Shown piece by piece: positions 1 through 5,189 of a stretch of DNA of 6,002 bases (position 1 is its first letter; every line of letters starts with the position of its first letter). The position numbers and the translations under genes were made by a program. Origin of the DNA: Chloroflexota bacterium (GTDB lineage: Bacteria > Chloroflexota > Anaerolineae > Aggregatilineales > UBA3940). The stretch is taken from the NCBI GenBank assembly GCA_010092775.1, contig JAADYZ010000188.1, positions 1-6,002 on the forward strand. The letters run 5' to 3'. The notes beneath the pieces were generated by a model. That model did not search any database, was not told where the DNA came from, and saw only the letters and a program-made list of their open reading frames with translations.

Positions 1-139
1 AGATTGTGCCAGGGCTGACGCCAGAGCGCTTGGCGATCACCGAGATGGGCGAGTCGTGAAAGCCTCGCTCGGAGATCACGGCCAGGGTGGCGGCCAAGAA
101 GAGTTGCTGTTTATATTGCTCGATCGATTGATCTGTCAT
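1..139 (-). CDS. TetR/AcrR-family transcriptional regulator, N-terminal part only (cut by window edge)
   Basis: Only the first 46 codons are inside the window; the gene runs off the left edge. The visible protein begins MTDQSIEQYKQQL and continues with LAVISERGF, then ISVIAKRSGVSPGTI. This is the usual start of TetR-family DNA-binding domains: helix 1 ending in an RGF-type turn (about residues 14-27), then the helix-turn-helix (about residues 32-46), with the recognition helix starting at the SPGTI end. Members of the family are dimeric repressors that release DNA when a small ligand binds the C-terminal domain, which cannot be seen here, so the inducer and targets are unknown. The ATG start is supported by a GAGGGA Shine-Dalgarno at 144-149 and by a perfect palindrome just upstream (150-165), which suggests autoregulation. 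The family call is firm; the specific role is not knowable from this fragment. Confidence 0.88.
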   Translation of the reverse strand, partial: MTDQSIEQYKQQLFLAATLAVISERGFHDSPISVIAKRSGVSPGTI

Positions 140-149
140 CAGTTCCCTC

Positions 150-165
150 GAATGAACGTTCATTC
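150..165. promoter_or_regulatory. Perfect 16-bp palindromic operator, probable TetR-family autoregulatory site
   Basis: The sequence GAATGAACGTTCATTC is a perfect inverted repeat of 16 bp. It lies directly upstream of the Shine-Dalgarno of the TetR-family gene and just downstream of a candidate -10 box, where the transcription start would fall. TetR-family dimers commonly bind palindromes of this size, and the TGAACGTTCA core resembles operators of AcrR/FadR-like members. A repressor bound here would block its own promoter. The palindrome is seen directly; the assignment to this regulator is inference from position. Confidence 0.75.
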
Positions 166-167
166 AA

Positions 168-196
168 AGTGTAGCGCACATGCTGATGCAGCGCAA
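168..196 (-). promoter_or_regulatory. Candidate sigma-70-type promoter of the TetR-family gene
   Basis: On the minus strand a TTGCGC hexamer (196-191) and a TACACT hexamer (173-168) are separated by exactly 17 bp. They match the -35 and -10 consensus at 3 and 4 of 6 positions. The expected transcription start falls inside the 150-165 palindrome, which fits repression by promoter occlusion. The -35 overlaps the end of the terminator of the upstream lipoprotein gene. This is a weak match supported mainly by spacing and position. Confidence 0.4.
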
Positions 197-231
197 AAAA
201 GGGCAGCCATGTCGCCCGCCCTTCTTTGCGC
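191..231 (-). terminator. Rho-independent terminator downstream of the lipoprotein gene
   Basis: The arms 191-204 and 218-231 are complementary over 14 bp with one mismatch, around a 13-nt loop. Read on the minus strand, the GGGC/GCCC part of the stem is followed by a run of six T, the normal layout of an intrinsic terminator. The A/T part can also pair, so a longer stem is possible and some termination on the plus strand cannot be excluded. It sits about 110 bp after the lipoprotein stop codon and just before the TetR promoter, so it insulates the two genes. Confidence 0.7.
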
Positions 232-245
232 TTGGGATTCCGTCA

Positions 246-265
246 AGACAACGCTTGTGTTGTCC
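246..265. repeat. Diverged REP-like palindrome (solitary)
   Basis: The stretch contains GACAAC (247-252) and its reverse complement GTTGTC (259-264) around GCTTGT. It matches the first REP palindrome at the right end of the window (5867-5886) at 17 of 20 positions, and two of the three differences are C-to-T. The GTAG tag that precedes the right-end copy is missing here. It lies in the 3' untranslated region of the lipoprotein gene, next to a second small hairpin, GCCCA/TGGGC at 273-287. It may be an old, decayed REP copy; chance similarity of a short hairpin is the alternative. Confidence 0.4.
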
Positions 266-342
266 ACTGCCAGCCCATCGGGTGGGCCCGGATCGCGACA
301 GACTGCATCCCTAAGCAGGCTTGATGCAATGGGGTCAGCACC

Positions 343-717
343 TTAGCCGTTCAACGTGATTGAATAGTTCGGGCTGGGGCAGATCGAAATGTCCGTCGCG
401 GAGCGCGCCAGGCCCCTTACGGTGACAGCATTGCCGACCTGGATGTTGTCGTCCAGGGCGCCCTCGCATTGCAGCATCCCTTCCGCCCAAATCGCGTTGA
501 TCTCGCGGCCATCGTCGGTTTCGATCACATAGGCGCAGTTGCCGTCGAAGGCACAGTCATCGATGGTACCAATGATCACCCCGCTGACGGTGGCATCCTC
601 ACCCGGCACCAGCTCAATGGCTGCGCCGCCTGCCCTGGCCGCGCCACCGCAAGCCACCAGGGTCAAAGCGAGGATCGTCATCAGGCTGAGCGCCATCAAT
701 TTCAGCTTCGTCATCAT
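343..717 (-). CDS. Small secreted lipoprotein of unknown function (OB-fold-like)
   Basis: The 124-residue product starts MMTKLKLMAL, with a lysine-containing n-region, a hydrophobic core to about residue 20 and a lipobox LVAC, so signal peptidase II would cleave before Cys23 and the mature protein would be lipid-anchored outside the membrane. The mature part is rich in beta-type stretches (DATVSGVIIGTI, VGNAVTVRGLA) and has four more cysteines (55, 61, 84, 113), enough for two disulfides. The pattern is reminiscent of small OB-fold domains, but I do not recognise a named family and assign no function. An in-frame GTG start at 732 would add five residues; I prefer ATG at 717 (or 714) because GAAAGAG lies five bases before it and the signal peptide is then normal. 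It is a single gene: an IS605-like end lies just upstream and a terminator downstream. Confidence 0.75.
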   Translation of the reverse strand: MMTKLKLMALSLMTILALTLVACGGAARAGGAAIELVPGEDATVSGVIIGTIDDCAFDGNCAYVIETDDGREINAIWAEGMLQCEGALDDNIQVGNAVTVRGLARSATDISICPSPNYSITLNG

Positions 718-754
718 AGATTCTCTTTCCACTGAGTTTGCTTCGATTGCACAA

Positions 755-874
755 TTGACATACTCCCCACGCCTGAAGGCGGGGGATTCTTAGCTTCAGG
801 CAGGGCTGCGGGCTTCCGCCGAAGCAGCTTCCCGTCTGACGGCCCCTAAGCTGTGGGTTGATGCCCCACCCCTT
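755..874 (-). mobile_element. IS200/IS605-type right end with omega-RNA-like sequence, tnpB absent (remnant or minimal non-autonomous element)
   Basis: Read on the minus strand, the segment ends with the G/C-rich stem TCCCCCGCCT-TC-AGGCG-TGGGGA (about 786-764) followed by GTATGTCAA. That is the layout of right ends of IS605/IS1341-type elements just after tnpB, where the 3' part is transcribed as omega RNA. Before it lie several small stems: GTGGG/CCCAC (853-857 with 865-869), CCGTC/GACGG (832-842) and GCTTC/GAAGC (812-816 with 821-825). The last four bases, TCAA at 758-755, equal the right cleavage motif of IS608, and TTAC at 878-875 equals the IS608 left target motif, which would bound a 120-bp element. 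No TnpA or TnpB reading frame is present. The right-end likeness is family knowledge; the boundaries and any activity are inference. Confidence 0.55.
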
Positions 875-914
875 GTAAAACGCACAGCGCGCAAAAAAGT
901 TCCCAGGCGGAATC

Positions 915-940
915 AAAAAGATGACGCCCGGCGTCATCTT
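915..940 (-). terminator. feo terminator: Rho-independent terminator of the feoABC operon
   Basis: A perfect 11-bp inverted repeat (918-928 with 930-940, one central base) carries AAGATGACGCC and its complement. On the minus strand it is followed by further T residues (run of five T at 919-915, partly in the stem). It begins 20 bp after the feoC stop codon, the expected place for the operon terminator. Confidence 0.8.
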
Positions 941-960
941 CTGGTCAATTCTGATGGGAC

Positions 961-1257
961 CTAATCCAGGTGACAGCTATCGGCCTCAATGGTCGTCAGC
1001 GGGATCAGCGCGTCCTCATTGGAGAGTTCGTAGCTGCGCGGCATCTCCAGCACATGTGGGCAGCTTCCGTTCACGCCGCAGGTGGCGCAGCCGCTCGCAT
1101 CGATTGAGACTTGCAGGCGGCCCTTGCGTACCCAATACTGGATCATCTCTTCGAGCATGCCCTGCTCCACACCAAGATCAGCGGCCATCTGGTTGAGGGA
1201 GATAGGTCCCTCGGTTTGTTCAAAGGTAGTGAGCACTTGTCTCAGTAAGGTTGCCAT
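961..1257 (-). CDS. feoC: FeoC-like winged-helix protein with cysteine cluster
   Basis: The 98-residue product is the third gene of the ferrous-iron operon. Residues 1-50 form a winged helix-turn-helix (helices around LLRQVLTTFEQ, ISLNQMAADLGV and LEEMIQYWVRKGRL, then a wing). It is followed by the cysteine cluster C57-x2-C60-x5-C66 in SGCATCGVNGSC, and another cysteine lies near the end at 95. FeoC-family proteins have this architecture; the cysteines are thought to hold an oxygen-sensitive Fe-S cluster, and the protein binds the cytoplasmic part of FeoB and tunes or protects it; a DNA-binding role has been suggested but is less certain. The ATG lies seven bases after the feoB stop, with AGGATAAGAGA overlapping the end of feoB as ribosome binding region. 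The tail (residues 67-98) is longer than in enterobacterial FeoC and has no motif I know. The family call rests on fold, cysteines and position. Confidence 0.85.
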   Translation of the reverse strand: MATLLRQVLTTFEQTEGPISLNQMAADLGVEQGMLEEMIQYWVRKGRLQVSIDASGCATCGVNGSCPHVLEMPRSYELSNEDALIPLTTIEADSCHLD

Positions 1258-1264
1258 GGTTCTC

Positions 1265-3529
1265 TTATCCTAACCCGATCAACGTTCCAACTTGATACAC
1301 AATCACGGCTGCACCCCAGGCGATCAACAGGGCATAGCCCGCTTGCAGGATCATCCAGCGGGTGCCGAATTCCTGGCGCATCGCAGCGACAGCCGCCATA
1401 CAAGGCACGTAGAGCAGCACGAAGACACAGAAGGCAACAGCAGCCAGCGGGGTGAAAGTGCCCAGCAAGACCTGACCCAGGGCGCTGGTGTCTTCATCAT
1501 CCGCAGCCGCACCCAGGAAATTCGCTTCGGGGATACTCAAGCCCGGCAGAAGGTTCAAGGTGCGAGGCACGATATTGACCACTTCTTGCACAGTCAGCAC
1601 AGCGGCTTCGCCGAAGCCAAGAACCAGGCCACTTGCATCCTCTACAAAGGTAGTAGGCTCAGCGGCTTCCTCAGCATACTCTGCCACATAAATCTGCGAC
1701 ATCGTGCTGATGACGACTTCCTTGGCCACCAGGCCAGTGATCAGGGAGCCGGAGGCTTCCCAGGTGCCGAAGCCAGCCGGGGCAAACACCGGGGCGATCA
1801 TGCCGCTAGCGGTGCCAAAAAGGCTGTGTTCCGGGTCCACATCGGTGAATGTACCCGCATCGGCGCGGGCCGGGACGGCCATCAACAGCCAGACCACCAT
1901 CGAGATCAACAGGATCAGGGTGGCTGCGTTGCGTAGGAAGGAGCTGGTTTGCTCCCATACCTGACGCCACACGGTGCGCACGCTGGGCATGCGATAGGGC
2001 GGCAGTTCCATCACGAAGGGCTGGGGCGGCTTGCTCTTGTAGAGCGTGTGCTTCATCACAATGCCGGTGCCCACAGCGATCAGGATACCCAGAATGTACA
2101 TGGCGAAGACCAGGTTACCTGAAGCGGCCCCAAAGAAGATTGCCCCGAACATCACGTAGACCGGGAGGCGGGCCCCGCAGCTCATGAAGGGCACCAGGAA
2201 TGCCGTTAGCTTGCGATCATCCTCGTTCTTTAGGGTGCGCGTCGCGTAGATCGCCGGGACGGTGCAGCCGAAACCGACCAGCATGGGCAGGAAGCTCTTG
2301 CCGTGCAGGCCCATCAAGCGCATCACGCGGTCCATCACAAAGGCAGCGCGCGCCATATAGCCGGAGTCTTCCAGCACCGCAATCGCCGCGAAGAGGAACA
2401 TCAGCACCGGCACAAAGACCAGCACACCGCCGACGCCAGCGATCATGCCGTCAACCACCAGAGACTCGAACCAGGTACCGCCCAGGCCAATCAAGCCGAT
2501 CACGGCGCTTGCCCAGGTGGACACAGGCCCGCTGAAGGCATAGTCTACATAATCGAGGAAGGGGGCGCTGACGTTTGCAGTGACCTGGAAGACCACCCAC
2601 ATCAACATCAGAAAGATCGGTAGGCCCCAGATGCGGTGCATGACCAGCTTGTCAATCCGGTCGGAGACCGTTTCTAGCAAGGTGCTCTCGCGTACAACGG
2701 CCTGTTCCAACACGCCTGCGATGAAGCCGTAACGCGCATCAGTGATCAGCAGCTCTGGATCCTCGCCCGTCAGCTCCTCAACGCGGGCGATGGCGGCTTT
2801 AGCCAGCGCGACCAAGGCCGCGTTGCCCTCGTCGCTCAGGCGGCTGAAGAGCTCCTCGTCGCCTTCTAACAGTTTAAGCGCCAGCCAATCGGGATTGTAC
2901 ATGCCGCCCAGCGGGCGGATCGCGCTGATGTGTGCTTCGAGCGCGCGCAATTCCGTCTCGACCTCTGGTCCGTAGTTCAGCTTGGGGATCACTGGCGCCT
3001 GGGGCGAGGCCGCCAATTTGTAGATGGATTCTTTCAGATCGTCGATGCCGATGGCCCGACTGCCGATGGTCTGGACGACGGGTACGCCACCCAGGGCGGC
3101 TGACAAGCGGCGGGTGTCAATCTCGATGCCTTGTTTCTCGGCCTCATCGGCCATGTTCAGGGCGATCACCAGCGGCAAATTCAGTTCAAGCATCTGCGCT
3201 GCAAGGTAGAGATTGCGCTCTAGATTGGTCGCATCCAGCACGGTGACGACCGCGTGCGGCTTCTCATTGACGATGAAGTCGCGCGCGATGATCTCCTCAA
3301 CGGAGTAGGCCGCCAGACTGTAGGTGCCGGGCAAATCGACGATCTCGATCTCACGGCCTTGAATGCTCAGGCGACCTTGCTGCTTGTCAATCGTCTTGCC
3401 GGGCCAGTTTCCAACGTGCTGGTTAGCCCCCGTGAGCGCGTTGAAGATACTGCTCTTGCCGACGTTGGGGTTGCCTGCCAGGGCAATGGTCAGCGGTGTG
3501 GGCAGGGTTTGCATCGATTGGCTCATCAT
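1265..3529 (-). CDS. feoB: Ferrous iron transporter FeoB (GTPase-permease)
   Basis: The 754-residue product is a full-length FeoB, the inner-membrane Fe(II) permease with a cytosolic GTPase domain. The G domain shows G1 GNPNVGKS (19-26), a switch I region VGNWPGKTIDKQQG (39-52), G3 DLPG (65-68), G4 NMAD (125-128) and a G5-like TIGSRAIGIDDL (154-165). A helical guanine-dissociation-inhibitor-like region follows (about 180-290). The membrane part starts near 300 and contains both inverted gate segments: GFGCTVPAIYATRTL (419-433, Cys422) and PFMSCGARLPVY (447-458, Cys451). GLVAKEVVISTM (599-610) and YVPCMAAVAAMRQE (707-720, Cys710) are also typical. An acidic, alanine-rich stretch between 615 and 690 lies between membrane helices and is variable in the family. 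The start overlaps the feoA stop by one base (TGATG), so translation is coupled; a second ATG one codon later could also serve. Confidence 0.98.
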   Translation of the reverse strand: MMSQSMQTLPTPLTIALAGNPNVGKSSIFNALTGANQHVGNWPGKTIDKQQGRLSIQGREIEIVDLPGTYSLAAYSVEEIIARDFIVNEKPHAVVTVLDATNLERNLYLAAQMLELNLPLVIALNMADEAEKQGIEIDTRRLSAALGGVPVVQTIGSRAIGIDDLKESIYKLAASPQAPVIPKLNYGPEVETELRALEAHISAIRPLGGMYNPDWLALKLLEGDEELFSRLSDEGNAALVALAKAAIARVEELTGEDPELLITDARYGFIAGVLEQAVVRESTLLETVSDRIDKLVMHRIWGLPIFLMLMWVVFQVTANVSAPFLDYVDYAFSGPVSTWASAVIGLIGLGGTWFESLVVDGMIAGVGGVLVFVPVLMFLFAAIAVLEDSGYMARAAFVMDRVMRLMGLHGKSFLPMLVGFGCTVPAIYATRTLKNEDDRKLTAFLVPFMSCGARLPVYVMFGAIFFGAASGNLVFAMYILGILIAVGTGIVMKHTLYKSKPPQPFVMELPPYRMPSVRTVWRQVWEQTSSFLRNAATLILLISMVVWLLMAVPARADAGTFTDVDPEHSLFGTASGMIAPVFAPAGFGTWEASGSLITGLVAKEVVISTMSQIYVAEYAEEAAEPTTFVEDASGLVLGFGEAAVLTVQEVVNIVPRTLNLLPGLSIPEANFLGAAADDEDTSALGQVLLGTFTPLAAVAFCVFVLLYVPCMAAVAAMRQEFGTRWMILQAGYALLIAWGAAVIVYQVGTLIGLG

Positions 3530-3768
3530 CAGACCTCGACTTCGATTAAGTGTGCTTCAGATTTGCGCAGGGACAGGCGATAGCCACGCACCTTGTAGGC
3601 TACCGGATCGCCTAGCGGGGCCGGGCGGATCATCTCGATCTGTACCCCGTTAACCAGCCCCATGTCCATCAAGCGGCGGCGGACTGCGCCATCGCCACCC
3701 ACGCGGCGCACGGTGGCGCTCTGGCCGATCTGGAGTGTGTCTAGTGTGGTTGTCGTCGGTTCGCTCAT
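3529..3768 (-). CDS. feoA: Ferrous iron transport protein FeoA (SH3-like)
   Basis: The 79-residue product has the usual FeoA length and pattern: TLDTLQIGQSATVRRV at the start, then the conserved RRRLMDMGLVNGVQIEMI, APLGDPVAYKVRGYRLSLRKSEA and a final IEVEV strand. This is the small SH3-like beta-barrel that is thought to interact with FeoB and is needed for efficient Fe(II) uptake. The ATG is preceded by GAGGAT six bases upstream (3775-3780). It is the first gene of the operon, and its TGA shares its last base with the feoB ATG. The region before it carries the operon's likely regulatory sites. Confidence 0.96.
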   Translation of the reverse strand: MSEPTTTTLDTLQIGQSATVRRVGGDGAVRRRLMDMGLVNGVQIEMIRPAPLGDPVAYKVRGYRLSLRKSEAHLIEVEV

Positions 3769-3774
3769 GGTGAC

Positions 3775-3788
3775 ATCCTCAACAGGAT
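3775..3788 (-). promoter_or_regulatory. Small hairpin covering the feoA Shine-Dalgarno
   Basis: On the minus strand ATCCT-GTTG-AGGAT forms a five-bp stem with a four-base loop, and its 3' arm is most of the GAGGAT ribosome binding site of feoA. Such a stem could lower translation initiation. It is short and mostly A/T closed, so it is at most a weak brake and may be incidental. Confidence 0.35.
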
Positions 3789-3819
3789 AATAGGTATAAG
3801 GGTAACCTTATATCCTATT
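3789..3819. promoter_or_regulatory. Long inverted repeat upstream of feoA, candidate iron-responsive operator
   Basis: The core TATAAGG (3795-3801) - GTAA - CCTTATA (3806-3812) is a perfect 7-bp inverted repeat, and the flanks AATAGG (3789-3794) and CCTATT (3814-3819) extend the symmetry to 13 bp per arm with one extra base. Iron-dependent repressors control feo operons in many bacteria: Fur sites are A/T-rich imperfect palindromes, while DtxR/IdeR/MntR-type sites have AGG/CCT-type arms, which this resembles more. It lies 21-51 bp upstream of the feoA start, where it would overlap the promoter or initial transcribed region. The symmetry is seen; the identity of the regulator is inference. Confidence 0.6.
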
Positions 3820-3822
3820 CTA
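3817..3822 (-). promoter_or_regulatory. Candidate -10 box of the feo promoter
   Basis: TAGAAT on the minus strand matches the -10 consensus at five of six positions and overlaps the distal edge of the inverted repeat. No good -35 is visible at 16-18 bp, as would be expected for an activator-dependent promoter; the CRP-type motif at 3868-3883 would then be centred roughly 60-65 bp upstream of the start site. TATTAT at 3792-3787 is an alternative -10. Confidence 0.3.
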
Positions 3823-3867
3823 AGCGCCGCCCTCACACCTTGCGCCTGTGGGATGTCACCTTTGGCC

Positions 3868-3883
3868 TGTGACAGGTGTCACA
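3868..3883. promoter_or_regulatory. CRP/FNR-family binding motif upstream of the feo operon
   Basis: TGTGACAGGTGTCACA is a perfect TGTGA-N6-TCACA motif, the consensus for CRP-type regulators, with symmetry over six bases on each side. It is centred about 107 bp upstream of the feoA start codon and about 60-65 bp upstream of the start site predicted from the TAGAAT box, a usual activator position. A nearby TGTCAC (3854-3859) can also pair with its left half. CRP/FNR-family control of feo operons is known from enterobacteria (FNR). Whether the regulator here senses cAMP, oxygen or something else cannot be told. Confidence 0.55.
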
Positions 3884-3951
3884 TTCAGTGCGTGCACAAG
3901 GCAAGCGGCCATCGCCAACAGGCTCGGGTGACTGCTATGGACTGGTGGTGC

Positions 3952-4226
3952 TTAAGCTTGCCCCACTACACCCAACAAGAGAAGGCCACCCGTCCGGTTT
4001 TCGACGATGGCAACGTCAAATCGATCCGCGATGAAGCGCAGCGGCGCTGGCTGGGAAGCCGCCAGCGGTGAGAAGATCAGATTGCGCTTTGCTGGGGTCG
4101 CTCAGCGCGCAGCCCCGGATCATTAACCTCAGTGGCCAAGCTCTGAATGTCATCGTGCAGCTCAGGTTCAGCCGCGAGATGAGCAGTGTCGCCAGGTTGG
4201 CGTTTCTTCAGGATGGCCGTAAGGCG
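3952..4226 (-). pseudogene. Frameshifted remnant of a serpin (serine protease inhibitor) C-terminus
   Basis: Directly after the manA stop, two minus-strand frames read like consecutive parts of one protein. The first (to the TGA at 4079-4077) contains HLAAEPELHDDIQSLATEVN followed by DPGLRAE. It fits the serpin segment with an L-Y/H-I-x-D-V/I strand, then the hinge pattern E-V-N-E-E-G-T-E-A before the reactive loop. The second (open from 4101 to the TAA at 3954-3952) contains APLRFIADRF, VAIVENRTGG and LLLLGVV. It fits the serpin C-terminus F-x-A-D-R-P-F-x-x-x-I-x-x-x-x-T-G-x-L-L-F-x-G-x-V, apart from a lost residue at ADR-P. A frameshift thus falls in the reactive-centre region. Intact serpins have about 350-400 residues, so three quarters or more are missing and no start is seen. 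The match is by motif memory, not by a search. Inside it is a 7-bp inverted repeat, CGCTGGC/GCCAGCG (4045-4067), without a T-run. Confidence 0.55.
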
Positions 4227-5177
4227 TCACACCGGCATCGAAATCAGCAGAATTCCGCTCCCGTCTAGATCGTAGGCGTTCAGGGCTGCCGGAATCAACC
4301 CGGATTGGCCGAGACCGAGTGTCATGCTGGCGTCGTTCGCACGAACATCAACTGCCCCGGCGACACAGGTCAGGGTGGCGAACTGACTCTCGTCCAGGGT
4401 CATCGCCAGCGCCCCGTCTACGGTCACGCGCTGGGTGATGAAGTAATCGGAACGGATCACCGTGACTAGCGGATCAGCCAGGCCGCCAGTCGATTGAATC
4501 TGCGGTAAGCTGGTCAGGTTTGCCACGCTCAGCCCCTTATCGATGTGCAGTTGGCGCGGCTTACCATCCAGGCCCATGCGGCCCCAATCGTAGAGGCGGT
4601 AGGTGATGTCACAAGCTTGTTGAATCTCGTAGATCACCAAGCCCGGACCGATGGCGTGCACCGTCCCCGCCGGGATGTGAAGCACATCACCCGGATCGAC
4701 TGGAGTGCGCACCGTGAGCTGTTCGAGGCGGTTCGCCCTGATTGCCTCCGCCAGTTCCTCACGGCTCGCTCCCGGCTGCAAGCCGATCACCAGTTCGGCC
4801 CCTGGATCGCTGTCGAGAATGTACCAGGCTTCGGTCTTGCCACGCGGGAAGTCTTCGAGGGCCTGTGCCTGCTCATCGTTCGGGTGCACTTGGATCGACA
4901 GCCATTTCTGAGCGTCTAGCAGCTTGACCAACAGGGGGAATCCCTGCGCCGGGTCAAAGTCTGGCCCGACCAGTTCACGCGGATTCTCGTCCAACAGGTC
5001 GCCAAGACTGCGCCCTGCTAGTGGGCCCGATGCCACCACACTGTCGTCACAGACCTCCCAAGATTCGCCGTAGGGATCGTCGGTGGGCAGCGTCTTGCCG
5101 AATTGGGTGCCCAGTTTCCGGCCACCCCATACGCGGGTGTGGACTTTCGATTCAAGCAATAAGGGTGCGTTGATCAT
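4227..5177 (-). CDS. manA: Mannose-6-phosphate isomerase, class I
   Basis: The 316-residue product is a cupin-type zinc enzyme that interconverts fructose-6-phosphate and mannose-6-phosphate in the cytosol, the entry to GDP-mannose and glycan synthesis or to mannose use. The zinc and active-site motifs are present: QVHPND (96-101), KTEAWYIL with Glu116 (114-121), IPAGTVHAIG with His174 (168-177), and the active-site segment ITYRLYDWGR (191-200). The N-terminal VWGG (16-19) and YGESWEVCD (36-44) are also typical. Its length matches the short class I enzymes such as Bacillus ManA (about 315 residues), not the 390-residue enterobacterial type. An upstream extension of the frame to 5291 exists, but ATG at 5177 is right: AGGAGG lies six bases before it and the extension would run through the transposase gene in another frame. 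The start is 10 bp after the transposase stop. Confidence 0.96.
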   Translation of the reverse strand: MINAPLLLESKVHTRVWGGRKLGTQFGKTLPTDDPYGESWEVCDDSVVASGPLAGRSLGDLLDENPRELVGPDFDPAQGFPLLVKLLDAQKWLSIQVHPNDEQAQALEDFPRGKTEAWYILDSDPGAELVIGLQPGASREELAEAIRANRLEQLTVRTPVDPGDVLHIPAGTVHAIGPGLVIYEIQQACDITYRLYDWGRMGLDGKPRQLHIDKGLSVANLTSLPQIQSTGGLADPLVTVIRSDYFITQRVTVDGALAMTLDESQFATLTCVAGAVDVRANDASMTLGLGQSGLIPAALNAYDLDGSGILLISMPV

Positions 5178-5183
5178 AGGTTG

Positions 5184-5189
5184 CCTCCT
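5184..5189 (-). promoter_or_regulatory. Perfect Shine-Dalgarno of manA overlapping the RAYT stop codon
   Basis: AGGAGG on the minus strand is six bases from the manA ATG and shares two bases with the TAG stop (5190-5188) of the transposase gene. It decides the manA start at 5177. The arrangement would allow terminating ribosomes to reinitiate on manA. Confidence 0.9.

Noticed and set aside
755..760. TTGACA as a plus-strand -35 box
   Set aside because: No -10 box at the right distance, no plus-strand gene follows, and the sequence is part of the IS605-like right end.
614..937. Minus-strand open frame of 107 codons spanning the IS605-like end and the start of the lipoprotein gene
   Set aside because: It runs through the feo terminator and the omega-RNA-like stems, overlaps the lipoprotein gene in another frame and shows no protein motif. 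Its middle part is only the structured RNA/right-end sequence read as protein.
1292..1936. Plus-strand open frame of 214 codons opposite feoB
   Set aside because: It is a shadow of the feoB codons on the opposite strand, with low-complexity His/Gln/Arg-rich content and no family features.
4045..4067. Inverted repeat CGCTGGC/GCCAGCG as terminator of manA
   Set aside because: No T-run follows on either strand and it lies within the serpin remnant; it could still slow transcription, but there is no support for a terminator.
3853..4268. Two plus-strand open frames in the gap between manA and feoA
   Set aside because: No recognisable domains or good ribosome binding sites. They run across the CRP-type motif and the minus-strand serpin remnant, which explains the region better.
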